Below, piece by piece: positions 1 through 11,109 of a stretch of 64,000 nucleotides of DNA (position 1 is the stretch's first letter; every line of letters begins with the position of its first letter). The translations under genes and the position numbers were made by a program. Location: the NCBI GenBank assembly GCA_018292915.2, contig JACVVK020000379.1, positions 25,001 to 89,000 on the forward strand. The letters are read 5' to 3'. The DNA is from Batillaria attramentaria (taxonomy: Eukaryota; Mollusca; Gastropoda; Batillariidae). A model generated the notes under the pieces. It saw nothing but the letters and a program-made list of their open reading frames with translations. It searched no databases and was not told the origin of the DNA.

Positions 1-360
1 TGAGAGAAAGCTAGGAATGGCAACTGCTTTTAAAAACTCCTTCTCCTTGGGAAATCTCTGAACGCCGTTAGTTGACGTGAACTTGTTTACTTGCAGAGGT
101 TAGCGTCCTCGGGTTGGGCTAGTCTGACCTGACACTGGGAGATACGCCGAACTCTTGTGTCTGTTATTGTGCTCGTGGTATAAGTGCTGGGTGGTCGTAA
201 CTATATGATAATTATAGCCTCATCAGTGACCAACCTGTGTGTGTCTCAGTAAGACCTGCCAAAGTGTACTATGCAAATAAGGGGAGTTTGCTTTATGAGG
301 GTTTTGTTCAGGGTATGTGAAAGTCGGAGAGAGACTCTATCAGAGTGTCTGTCTGTCTGT

Positions 361-626
<266 letters not shown>

Positions 627-1118
627 CCCCCCCCCCCCCTCTCTCTCTCTCCCACACAAAAGTTTTCTGCCCGCGTTGCTTCGATTTTTTTTCCCAAACC
701 ACGGAATTTTCGCGGCGCACCCAATTACATGAAATATTGAACCTTTAACAAGACTTGACGCGTGCAGTAGGGCTAACGTTTCTTTTCCAAATGCAACTGA
801 CAATTGCTTTACTTCAATTTTCTCATCTGCTCGTGGCAACCTATCTTTTTCCTTTTAGTTGTGGGTGAAAACAAGTCAGCTGAAATGAATTATGTTGAAG
901 TAACGAGGAAAAGGGTTGTCGAGCAGAGCCCAAAGCTATGTTACTGAATTATAAGAGTTATATTAGATGGGTTTACTGATAAGGGCAAAGTGTATTCAAT
1001 TTCGATGAAAATAATGAAATATATAATCTTCGCGAAGAATTTTAAACGGCGCGCGTGATTAAATCAGTCGACTGACTAACCCAGTTAACTTACAAGGTTG
1101 TTTCTTCACCCTAACTAG
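627..1118. other. No feature recognised
   Basis: Apart from a poly-C and CT stretch at 627-652 and an A-rich stretch, I see no coding exon, RNA gene or repeat here. Confidence 0.5.
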
Positions 1119-1132
1119 CCCTCTTAGGAAGC

Positions 1133-1176
1133 TATGTGGTGGAAAAGGACGTTAAACCCCCAAACGCCCACCCCAC
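1133..1176 (+). mobile_element. SINE-A, 44-bp 3' remnant with perfect target duplication
   Basis: The 44 bp match only the extreme 3' end of SINE-A (tatgtggtggaaaaggacgt through the C-rich tail). They are flanked by a perfect 14-bp direct repeat, ccctcttaggaagc, at 1119-1132 and 1177-1190. The duplication shows that this is a genuine, very strongly 5'-truncated insertion and not a decayed full-length copy. Confidence 0.9.
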
Positions 1177-1190
1177 CCCTCTTAGGAAGC

Positions 1191-2460
1191 AGAAAAAAAA
1201 AGTCATTTTAGAGTTTTGGTTTGAATGACGAGTTCACAATTACTATTCACAGGTTAAAATACAGCCCCTACCCCTCCCCCCCCCCACCCCCACACACATA
1301 CACACATCCTTAGTAATACTATAGATTTATCTATACTATTATGAATTATCTTTAGTAACAGGTAAAATAGCTCTTTGGCACAAAGTCTTGATCACATACC
1401 AAGATTCGTTGTAAAATGAAAAAAAAAATTATGTAATTGAAAAAATTAAACAAGTGATCAAATATGGAATTGAAAAAGTAAATAAAATGATAGCATTACT
1501 TCCTTCTCACTTGCCACACAAAATTCTTTAAAAAGAAAAAAAAAAAGAAGAAGAAGAAGAAGAAATATTGGTGACTCGACATAAAATATTTTCAGCACCT
1601 CAAGTTCGAATTTTATTTTCTTACCTTTTTGCTGTCTCGGTCCCGTCTCATCCTGTAAGCTTTCGGCTTGCTAAAAGCCACCAACATTCCAACACGTGCA
1701 CTAAGATGAGGTGATTCTCTTTCCTTCCGTCCCTTCCTCGGTCGCTCTATCTCTGTCCCTTGCTCTCTTGTCTCTCTCTATCTCTCACTGTCTCAGAGTC
1801 TCTGTCTCTCTGCGTACGCTAGCACTACTATGAATCACCGGTGCATGCGATCATCCCACGCTACTCCTGCACTGCTCCTTCTACGCCTGCAGCCTCTTGC
1901 CGGCTGTGTGTGCTCGTGTCGCCAGTCCACCGTGCCAGACACAGAGGGAGAGAGAGAGACTTGCAGATTACAATGGTGTCGCGCTGGCTGATGTTGATGC
2001 TGCTGCTGCTGCTGCTGCCGTCGCCGCTGCCACCACCACCACCGCCATGCACCGCTACTACCCTACCTCCACCACCACCCGCCACGACGACCTGGGGGCG
2101 AGGGGGTGTGGGGTGGGGTGGGGAGTGGGGGTTGGGGGACGGGAGGGAGAGAGAGTGAGGGGGAGGGGACGGGAGGGGAGGGGTGGTGGGGAGGGGAGGG
2201 GTAGACAACCACCTGCTGCGGCTGTAGGGGGACTTTCGGACGATAGATCCAGACACCCGTTGTGTCCCCTCCATCTTCTGAGCGACTGCAGGGGTAGAGA
2301 GATGGGGTGGTGGCGGTGGTGGTGGTGGTGGTGATGGGGGGTGGGGGGGAGGGGGCAGAAGGGGAGGGGGGGGGGGAGGACGTGAGATTAGAAAGCAAAT
2401 TCAGTGGTAGAACTTAGCTTGTGCACGGGAGTAGTGCAACGAGTGCCAGTGTATGTGTGT
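1191..2460. other. Simple-sequence-rich spacer
   Basis: Poly-A and AAG runs lie at 1532-1565, CT-rich DNA at 1710-1810 and a strongly G-rich, strand-asymmetric stretch at about 2085-2385 that contains many G3+ runs. I recognise no gene; the open frames here reflect composition. Confidence 0.6.
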
Positions 2461-2643
2461 GGGTGGGTGTTTGGGAGTTTAACGTCCTTTTCCTCCACGT
2501 ATGGATGATATCAAAACTGGACGGGATCAGTGACGAGATCGAAACCAGCACAAATAGTATTTGGCCCCAGCCGAGATTCGAACTCAATACCTGAGCATTT
2601 AAAGTTTAACATTCTACAATTCGGCTATCCCGACTCCCGATCA
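2461..2643 (-). mobile_element. SINE-A, near full length, diverged
   Basis: This copy carries the whole SINE-A body on the minus strand, from the C-rich tail (gggtgggtgtttgggagttt on plus) to the tRNA-like head (cattctacaattcggctatc on plus). It is more diverged than other copies. The flanks show an imperfect 15-bp duplication, ccagtgtatgtgtgt (2446-2460) and ccagtgtgtgtgtgt (2644-2658), so the long GT array starts inside the duplicated target. Confidence 0.85.
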
Positions 2644-2646
2644 CCA

Positions 2647-2744
<98 letters not shown>

Positions 2745-2771
2745 CGCAGTGTGTGTGTGTGTGTGTGTGTC

Positions 2772-2809
<38 letters not shown>

Positions 2810-2814
2810 CGTGC

Positions 2815-2854
<40 letters not shown>

Positions 2855-2876
2855 TGTGTGTGTCTGTCTGTCTGTC

Positions 2877-2956
<80 letters not shown>

Positions 2957-2994
2957 CATATGTGTGTGTGTGTGTGTCTGTCTGTCTGTCCATG

Positions 2995-3077
<83 letters not shown>
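2647..3077. repeat. Long interrupted (GT)n microsatellite, ~430 bp
   Basis: Nearly pure GT with short interruptions (GCGTGCGCAG, CTGTCTGTC, CATATG). It begins in the 3' target duplication of the adjacent SINE-A. Confidence 0.97.
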
Positions 3078-3078
<1 letters not shown>

Positions 3079-3773
3079 GGCCGGGTGAGGGGGCAGGGCG
3101 CAATTTTATTATAGCAATAGTCGTATTAGTGGTGACATCATTAGTCGTAGTTGTTGAGTAAGTGGGTGAATCAGTGAGCCAGTGAGTCAGCAAACCACTT
3201 CGTTAGTCTCTTGGTTTGGCCGAAGGCTGTACTTACTAAGTTACTTGGTGAAACCGCAATCATAGGAGGAAACCCAAACGCTAGCGAATACGAAAGACAA
3301 CTCCATCCTTATACATTTTATGAAACTGTAGTCCCCGTGTGTTTATCTCCCTTCCACAAAACTCGCACCGCTGCTTTATACAGCAAGAATATCAATGATG
3401 GTCGCTTCCTTCGACGGTTGAATCCGCAACGGGCATGATCCGTATTCTTGTTCCTTTGTTTTACTTTCATTTTATTGTTGTTTGTTTGTTGCTTTATTAT
3501 TTCTGTAATTTCTCTTTTCATTTTTGAAATGCCGAATAGTATTGCAGCATATACCGCTTGTATCACTCTGTCATGGTTTAACTTGCCTAGTTTCGTGTAA
3601 ACTGAATCTGCTGCAGGCGTTCAGATGAGAAGGACAACTCGGTCCCATCCACAAATGAAAGCTTTGCAGTTTTGCCTCCCCTTAATCACGCAAACGGTTC
3701 CATGTGCGTCAGTCTCTCTCTCTCTCTCTTAAAATGGTATTAGAAACCACTGATGATGGACGGGGCGCGCGCG

Positions 3774-3866
<93 letters not shown>

Positions 3867-4199
3867 GAAGTAAATCAGACGGAGGCGGCAGAGAGGCGCG
3901 AAGTCTTTTTTAATATTTTGGTTTTATTTTGCTCCAAGACTAAAACAAAATCAACAGTCCTCACACATCGGTTTTCAAATAAGGTGCAAAAATCTGCCAT
4001 AACAGAAAAAAATGGCGGCCACAACAAATTAGAAGTAGGAGTTTCCAAGGTTGAAACTTAACAGGAGTTTTGCAAATAATTTTACTCGGCAAATGAGAGT
4101 TTCGAAGGTTGCAGCGACCGCGCGACACTGTCGGGAACCAGCCTAAATTTCCAGAAAGGGATATTGAAGTAGTGAAAACGGTGAAATCGGAAACAGACG
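3078..4199. other. Spacer with a (GC)n(AC)n array
   Basis: The only clear structure is the alternating array at about 3765-3864 (GC then AC). At 4145-4180 there is a stretch, aaatttccagaaagggatat and following, that resembles the 3' tail of SINE-C at 10929-10960. No gene is recognised. Confidence 0.6.
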
Positions 4200-4609
4200 T
4201 TGTTCACACCGGTGACGCGGCTATCCCAATTCTGACCGGCTTGCGGCGTTGAGCGGTAGCGTTGCTTGGCCGCACGCGACTTCTCTCAGAAAATCATCTG
4301 CGCTGTACACGTGAAAGCTTGTCTCGACCTGAGGTTGGCCTGTCTTGTCGCAAAAGGTCTCTGTTCAACTCGTAAGTGGTTTTTGTGGTGCTACTTGCGC
4401 GTACACTCACGTTGGAAACAATTTAGTCTCGTTTTCTGTAGAAAATTCACTTTCATTCGCGATAATATAAAATTACAGAAAGGAAAGTCAAGTTTATGAA
4501 AACGTCCTAGTTTTATAATATGTCTTGCGGCCATACCTAGAAAATTATTGCAATTTGTGGCTTACATCGCGCGCAGTTCGAGAAAGAACATTGGTAGTGA
4601 ACATTTTGT

Positions 4610-4680
4610 GGTTATGAACCGGCACTCGCCCCGGCTAAGAACCAACCTCTATTTGGTTTGTGCGTGGCTAAGAACCGACC
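4610..4680 (+). repeat. Subterminal motif cluster, left end of the 3.07-kb element
   Basis: Three related motifs occur in the same orientation: ggttatgaaccggc (4610-4623), ccggctaagaaccaacc (4631-4647) and gtggctaagaaccgacc (4664-4680). The mirror-image cluster at 6766-6838 suggests binding sites for the element's own protein, by analogy with subterminal transposase sites. That role is inference. Confidence 0.6.
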
Positions 4681-4943
4681 AGCTTCTCCTTTCTTTTCTC
4701 CTATGCGAATATTATGATTAAGGGGGTTTTAGGTGTCCCATTTCAGATGAAACTGTCAGGGAACGTAGTGGATAATAACCTACCAGTGTTATTTTAAAAA
4801 AATATTTCCCTACCCTTCCAATTTCAACCCCCTCCCCTCCCCCTCCTCCTTTTTTCCACAACCATATCTCCTCGCTTCACAATTAAGATAAAAGAAACAA
4901 AGACAACCATATTTACTGAACTACTTATTTTCTTTCCACAGAA

Positions 4944-5378
4944 ATGACCACACCACAGACATCATCCTCATCTATCAATATCAATTATCCATCTTCACTC
5001 TTCTCATCATCATCACCTGAAAATATTTCAACCTACACAACACCGGAACACACCCCAGCTTACACCGCAACACACACCACAGCTCACACTACAGACACAA
5101 ACACAGAACACTCAACAAACACCATAACACACACCATGACACACACCACAGATACAAACACAGAACACGCAACACAAACCACGACACAATACACAATCAC
5201 TTCAGAGGAATTGGAAATCATTAACAGAGAATTCGACAAACCCATGGACACATACACAAGAGACACTGACACAGCACTGCAACACTTCTACATTGCACAC
5301 CAACTAAACCAACTCATCACTGACATCCACTCACACAACACCACCACCAACAACATACTTCCAGCGACACTCACATAA
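4944..5378 (+). pseudogene. Open reading segment 1 of the G-depleted block, Thr-rich
   Basis: A 144-codon frame starts three bases after a good-looking 3' splice site (ttttctttccacag ending at 4941), and a consensus-like donor (ctc|gtaagt) lies at 4369/4370. Residues 1-85 are Thr/Ser/His-rich and probably disordered. Residues about 86-135 read like a real amphipathic helical region (TITSEELEIINREF...). The frame then stops, and similar helical coding character continues in another frame at 5380-5625, so I treat the block as broken or spliced. I recognise no family. Low-complexity CA-rich DNA can stay open by chance, so coding status is uncertain. Confidence 0.35.
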
Positions 5379-5379
5379 T

Positions 5380-5625
5380 TATGCACCACATCTCACACTA
5401 CCAGGCGCAACACACTTCTTTATGCAAAACTTACTTACAGACATCAACCTTAGAATCAAAAGTGCACTCATACACCGCACAATGGACCTTCAATCATACC
5501 ACAACAATCAAGTCTACTCCCTACTGAACACAACAACACTTACAGACAACATAATGAACATAATGGACAGATTGAAACACATGATCACACGTACAGGAAC
5601 AGACACCACATATGACAATACTTGA
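5380..5625 (+). pseudogene. Open reading segment 2 of the G-depleted block
   Basis: This frame is shifted relative to segment 1 and is open through a Met at 5422 to a stop at 5623-5625. It encodes a non-repetitive, helix-like stretch (NLLTDINLRIKSALIHRT and following), which is unusual for chance reading of CA-rich DNA. Segment 3 overlaps its end in a third frame. Two frame changes within 700 bp point to either an old, decayed gene or programmed or spliced joins; the sequence alone cannot decide. Confidence 0.3.
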
Positions 5626-6322
5626 CGCATGCACTAATAACACACCTCTACCACCACGCTTACGCATGCCCACACCTACACAAACACCTGCATCCACACC
5701 TAAACCTGTGCACACACAAACCACATCTACATCTGCACCACCCCCATCCACACTTACACTACCCTCACACTCACCCACATCTGCCCCACTCTCAACCAAA
5801 CCACCACCCTCATCCACACACACACACCTGAACCACCCTCATCTGGACCCCTACCTGAAGCACCCTCATCAAGCAAACCTGAACGTACATCAACATCTTC
5901 CACATCCGCATCTAAACCACCCTCATCTACATAATTATACGCACACACCATTCACATCCACATCCACATCTGCACCCACATCATCCTCATCACACCCCAA
6001 ATACCCTGCACTGAAACCACGACACCCATACACAACATCCACATACGCCACACCAGACAGAACACACAGACCACTCTTACCTTCACCACACTGCAGAAAA
6101 AAACGTTACTTCCAAACCCAGCCACACACCCACACAGATGCCCACGCACACCACTTCTACAGACACCTAACAAACCAGCACACACTCACACTGATAAACA
6201 CTAACCAACACACACGCGCACTGATACACACCACAAATCATACATTTGGAGCCATAACTCCAAATCATATTTCATACTCATTTTCATTCTCATCTCCATC
6301 TTCACACGAAATAAAAAAATAA
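5612..6322 (+). pseudogene. Open reading segment 3 of the G-depleted block, Pro/Thr/His-rich
   Basis: A 236-codon frame made almost entirely of Pro, Thr, His, Ser, Leu and Asn, with a small basic patch (HCRKKRYFQTQ) about two-thirds along. It ends in TAA within an A-rich stretch that includes AATAAA-like signals (6309-6325). It looks disordered and may be non-coding CA-rich sequence. It is listed because it continues directly from segment 2 and sits inside a bounded element. Confidence 0.25.
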
Positions 6323-6765
6323 AACAAAATTCATCGCACCACTGTAAGTGTTCCTCCTCTCACTTTTTGGATGGTTTGTTGGTTATAATACTTTTATTAT
6401 TCCTTTCCATTAAAAAAAAATCTCTGGATGGGGTTACTGGGTAAAGTCGATGTCTTCTTTCCATAAACAAAACAAATCCAAACCTAATAATTATATGAAT
6501 ACATGTTTTCCACAGTTTCCCTGGCATTCACATGAGAAACAGTCACCTAACTACATGGGATCATAGATTAAGACTTCCAGGTCTATTCACTGGCGCTAGT
6601 GATGTATAGCTCAGATAGTACGGAATGACCTTGAAGTTGTCTAACTAAATGCTGCGTTGGTATTTCCTGTTGTGACCGTGTCAGTATGCAAACGTGTAAC
6701 TGTTAAAAATACCGCAGACACCTTCGTTGTTCGCAACTTTTCTTCAGCCAGAAATGTGGACTATT

Positions 6766-6838
6766 GGCCGGTTCATATCCAAGGAGGCAGCAGGTTCATA
6801 GCCAGCATCAAACCAGACGGTTGGCCGGTTCTTAGCCG
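6766..6838 (-). repeat. Subterminal motif cluster, right end of the 3.07-kb element
   Basis: Three motifs lie in opposite orientation to the left cluster. On plus they read ggccggttcatatcc (6766-6780), caggttcatagcca (6791-6804) and ggccggttcttagccg (6823-6838). The outermost motif lies 431 bp from the right terminus; the matching distance on the left is 405 bp. Confidence 0.6.
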
Positions 6839-7526
6839 AGGATTTCGCACTGCTCTGATATTTTTTTTAAATTGCGAAAACACTAAAGCATTCTACGTCA
6901 CAAAATTTGGGATGCAAGTCACAAAGATATCACGGATACGTGTCTGTTTTGAAACTACTGGAATTAACGTGGTATTTTTTGTCAGCTTCGTGTTAAACTG
7001 CAAAATAGCTCTCGAGTCTCATTGCAGTCGAACAAATATGACTCGTGTCCTTACATGAATAAAATTTTCGATATAAAATCGCTTTGGGTGGGAAGATGAA
7101 AGTCTTACTGATATGTGCATATAACAATATGATCAAATTCATTTCAGTTCTTAGCTTTCCTGGCAGCATTCTTGCACATCACCGCATGTGTGTCGCGCTT
7201 TTCCGGCCTAAAACAGTCACTGCGATCGACAGCCGGTTGGATTTGCGGCTTAGCCGCGTCACCGGTGTGTTGTTGTTGTTGTTGTTGCTGCTGCTGTTTG
7301 CTTTATTCTATTTTTTCTCTCTAGTGTTTTTTTTTTCTATCTAGTGTTTTTTCTTTATCTTTTCTTTCTTTCTTTCTTTTCTCTTTCTTTCTTTTATTTA
7401 TATTTCAGTTTTGGAAGGATGGAAGTGGGTGGGGGGGGGGGGGGGGGGGTGGGAGGGGGGGGTATGCGCGGTGTGTGGTGGCCGGTGGGGAGGGGAGGCT
7501 GTCGTCGATAATCTTTACTTGAACTC

Positions 7527-7607
7527 AATTCCCACCAAGGACTGTATTTTTGGGGTTGTGTGCCCGTGGCCTCACAAAAAAATCAAAGTCATAATCAATT
7601 TAAATTT
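7527..7607 (+). repeat. Dispersed repeat R5, partial copy
   Basis: The segment cgtggcctcac followed by aaaaaaatca and cataatcaattta matches the 3' part of R5 at 31408-31535 (plus) and 29514-29677 (minus). It is diverged at its left end. Confidence 0.5.
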
Positions 7608-7699
7608 GGCGGCTTAGTGGGAGTGTTGCACGTTGATTATACTCTCAGTATAAGAACCGTTAAGGAACCGTTAATCTTGCCTGATTTTCGCATACAGGG

Positions 7700-7872
7700 T
7701 GGGTGGGTGTTAGGGGGTTTAACGTCCTTTTCCATCACACACGGGTCACTGATATCAAAGACGGGGCAACGATGAAAAAGCCAGAACAACTATTTGGACC
7801 CAGCCGGGATACGAACTCACGTCCCGAGCATTAGAAGTCCAACGCTCTACCATTCGGCCACCCCGCCTCCCC
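7700..7872 (-). mobile_element. SINE-A, full length, 12-bp target duplication
   Basis: A complete copy with tRNA-like head (B box gttcg-type region, A box tggccgaatgg on minus) and C-rich tail. It is bracketed by the perfect direct repeat tcgcatacaggg at 7688-7699 and 7873-7884. Confidence 0.95.
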
Positions 7873-8013
7873 TCGCATACAGGGCCAAACTGACAGAAAA
7901 AAAAACAAAACAACAACAACAACAACAAAGAGTCAAAAACTTGGGACTACTCCTGCGCGGTACGAAGTGTGTTAAAAAGCCAAGTAACCGAGAAAGGGCA
8001 CCAGCGGCAATAC

Positions 8014-8415
8014 ATAATAATAATAATAATAATGAGTATTATATAGGCGCTTTACCCAATTTCATGAATCAGCTCAAAGCGCCGCGAACTGAACCCAACA
8101 CGCACGCTCACGTGAATCACACGCATTCTCTCCACACTGGACATACACATAGTACAGTCACGTGGTGCGAAGGGCCAGCTCAGCTATTTAAATTTCGGAA
8201 TTTAGAATTGCATTTATTTTTCAAATTTGGTGGGCTGAACATTTCCAAAGCAGAGGGGGAGGAAGCCGGAGTACCCGGAGAGAACCCCCGACGATCGGCC
8301 CGAATGAACGGTGCCACATACGAGAAGGAAAAATTCTGTGCCCCGAGTGGGACTCGAACCCCTCACCTCTCGCATTGGTGACAAGTCTCTTAACCACTAG
8401 ACCACCGACCGCCCC
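8014..8415 (-). mobile_element. SINE-B, full length
   Basis: A ~400-bp tRNA-derived element on the minus strand. The head contains A box tggtctagtgg and B box ggttcgagtcc; the body includes ctccgggtactccggcttcc; the tail reads gcgctttgagc, aagcgcc and then (ATT)n. The tRNA-like head is followed directly by SINE body, so it is not a functional tRNA gene. Confidence 0.95.
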
Positions 8416-8524
8416 ACATCAACCTTACCCCCACATAACTGACGGTCACACGAGATGCCACACTACGCCTCCACTCACTCTCTCAATATTTGTACACTAC
8501 TCCATCACAGTGTGGTGGTTTCAG

Positions 8525-8606
8525 CAACCTCAGTGACGCTGCAAACGGAACAGCTACTACCAAGAGTCGTCGTCCGTGGGACCACCGCCAGATGGAGCCC
8601 CCATGA
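8525..8606 (+). CDS. Possible terminal exon, unrecognised protein
   Basis: After a plausible acceptor (gtggtggtttcag) there is a 26-codon non-repetitive frame, NLSDAANGTATTKSRRPW and following, ending at TGA 8604-8606. It resembles the C-terminal tail of a real protein, but it is short, no upstream exon could be matched, and no family is evident. It may be chance. Confidence 0.18.
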
Positions 8607-9047
8607 ATAGCGAGTCCGTTAATGGGAGAGAAATCGCTCAATGTCAAGTGATCCTGTGGTCCTTCGGTGAAGACGTGGACAGAGGCAAGTTATGGCCCTT
8701 ATCTCAGGCCCCTCTTTTCATTTCCGAAACGCCGCGAGACGTGCATGCTGTGGTGAGTAGGACAGTAAAGGCTTCCATAGCTGTAGAAGGTAGATTGTAC
8801 ATAAAACATACTATCTCTCTTCTCAGTGACGGTACGTACATTTATTTTGAACCTGGGAATGGCCGAATTGCAGTGTGTACAGAAATATGGGTGACAGAAC
8901 TTGACTAGTGTAAATGCCATGATTGTGATCTTTTTTTATTCTGTAGCCGTCGTAGCAAATCTTCTCCATACTACTTTGCATTTTACTATTGCCAGGCAGG
9001 CTGTCAATTTCACAAGAAATTTATACATGACTGATTTGTTTGTTTGT

Positions 9048-9079
<32 letters not shown>

Positions 9080-10680
9080 GGTGGTGTTGGTGGCGTTTAT
9101 TAACCTATTGCAAGTAATCCCACTCTGCATAATCGAGTTGCTTCTCTTCAAGCTCAATAACATTGTATCACTGCCTTTATTTTATTTTCTTAACAGTTGT
9201 TCTTATGTGTGTGTGGGGGGGGGGAAGCGGGGGGGGGGGGGGGGGGGGGGGAGGGAGTGGGAGTGTGTGGGGGGAGGGGGGGGAGGGAGGGGTGTGTATA
9301 CACTTTAATTTTACTTAAAAACTTCCTGCCTGTCTGCTTTTGTTTTGGTTTTGGTCGTTTGACTTTGTCCTATTGCTACTGTATTTTGTGTGAATGTTTC
9401 GTAAGTCGTCACGTAAATATGCGAAAAGAGACAAATAATAATAATAATAATAATAACAAAGAGTTCAGTTCAGTTCAAGGTGTCATCTCTGTGCTTGGAA
9501 AAGCCCATACGCGCTCCACCCCAGTCTCTCAGTGATCTCCCCAGTGTTGTCTTTGAAAGTGTTCCAGTGTTGGTTTGGATCAGACGGGCCCTGTGCCCTG
9601 CCCTTCCACGTTCCACCGTCGGCCGCTGCCTCTACAAACGCCTTCTGTTGTGCCGGCGGTCTATGGAATGATGATCCAGGCTTTTGCTTGTGCAGTGTGT
9701 GTGTGTCTCAAGACTCCTGACCACTTCTGATCTTCCCAGGCGCAGGCCATCCATAATGCTTGCCCAGCCGGCGAGAAATTCACAACCTGTGATCCTGCAT
9801 GTGCTGGAGATGATCAAAGACAGACGTAGCCCCCCCCCCCTCCCGCCCCTTTCAAAGTTATCGTTGCTGTATGTATCGTATCCAAAACCAGACTAAGCAG
9901 CAACAACAACAAGAACAACAAGAACAACAGTCTTTTTTTTTGCCAGTGTTATGCATTAGTTGTCTGTAGTTAATCTATGGAGCATTCTCATAGCGTTCCC
10001 CTCCCCTCTCTAAATGAAAACAGATAAACAAAACCCTAGAGTTTTTCTACTCGACACACGACAAAAAAAAAAACCAAAAAAAACCAGCTACATGCATGTT
10101 CTGCCAGCTGCTACATGCAAGTTTTCGAAAGATCAAAAAGGTCAACGGAATTCTTAGTGACAACCTGCAAATTATCGTCGATATCGACACAGAAATTAAG
10201 AAAATGAACATTTCTGAACCTTGAAATCTAAATCAGTTACCGGGCACTTACAATTTGTTCCAGTGCTTAATCAAGTGACACACGTACAATATACGTGTGG
10301 CAGAATATTCCACTGGTGTTATGTACATTATATATTACAAGTACATTATATACAAAATTATGAATCATTCATCGACATACATGCATTAATGTTCACAATA
10401 AATACGATTTTCTATAAAACTCTATGTACGACCGTCTGATTTTTTAAATAGCTGGGTATCAGTTATTTACAATTCACCCGAAGCATCCGTAAAGTGGCGA
10501 AAGTTTGATTGACATGACGATTATCAAATTAGATCTACACAAAGAACAAACGTTCAATAATTTAATCACTCCGTGAAGAGTTTCTCGCCAGTTGCACGGA
10601 GTGTCCATGTGATTGTGTTATGTACAAATTGATAGTCGACGAGTGTGATGGACTATTCGAATGAAAGTGCATGACGTGTA
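8607..10680. other. Unassigned spacer with simple repeats
   Basis: Contains (GTT)(GTG)n at 9050-9090, long poly-G runs at 9216-9290, (AAT)n at 9437-9456, a CAGTT repeat near 9465 and (AAC)n at 9899-9928. No gene or transposon end was recognised. Confidence 0.55.
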
Positions 10681-10972
10681 TGGGAGTGAGCGGTGGTCTA
10701 ATAGGTAGCGCGTCGGACTTAGCCGATGCGCTACTGAACGGCCGTCACCAATGTCACGGCAATGAAGCGTGGGTTCGAGCCCAGGTCGAGCTCGTGATAT
10801 GTGATACCGGCTTTTCCTGGCTACCGGGCTGTTCATCGGAGAGTTCCCCCCAGGAAAATTGAAAAACAGCATAGGTATTGGGTGGCGCTGCACCGCGGCG
10901 ACGCGCTTGCCGCGGAGGAAGCAGCTCAAATTTCCTGAAAGGGACAATAAAGTAGTAAAATAAAAAAAAAGA
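10681..10972 (+). mobile_element. SINE-C, tRNA-derived
   Basis: A tRNA-like head (A box tggtctaataggtag; B box gggttcgagcccaggt) is followed by a unique GC-rich body and a tail that ends cctgaaagggacaataaagt and an A-rich run. A relic of a similar tail occurs at 4145-4180. I found no clear target duplication. Confidence 0.75.
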
Positions 10973-11109
10973 AGTGATTATCGTAAGATAGCATATGAGA
11001 AAGTGTGCGACCAGATGTGGTGATTGTATGTTTACAAATGTAAAACCTACACCTGTAACCAACGCAGAAAGAACAAGTAACCGTCCCTGAATCATGATTG
11101 GGTAATATA

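Larger units (their letters stand above)
4205..7269. mobile_element. 3.07-kb DNA-transposon-like element with 19-bp TIRs
   Basis: The ends are a perfect 19-bp inverted repeat, cacaccggtgacgcggcta at 4205-4223 and its complement at 7251-7269. They are flanked by the 5-bp direct repeat ttgtt (4200-4204 and 7270-7274), although the right flank is a GTT run, which weakens that call. About 400 bp inside each end lies an inverted cluster of three copies of a GGCTAAGAACCGGCC-like motif. Between the clusters is a G-depleted region (4944-6322) with long open frames on the plus strand. A CAC start and a 5-bp duplication are shared with Transib/RAG-type elements, but I see no RAG1-like or other transposase core. 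The superfamily is unassigned. Confidence 0.7.

Noticed and set aside
1841..2398. Pro-, Gly- or Thr-rich frames on both strands
   Set aside because: G-rich low-complexity DNA; no domain or splice context.
2530..3193. Long open frames of Cys-Val or Thr-His repeats, also at 44250-45465, 48813-49314 and 50499-51106
   Set aside because: They are translations of GT/AC arrays, stay open on both strands and carry no other protein signal.
7700..7872. tRNA genes in SINE heads (all SINE-A, B, C copies)
   Set aside because: A and B boxes are present, but the acceptor-stem 3' half is replaced by SINE body and the copies are dispersed with target duplications.
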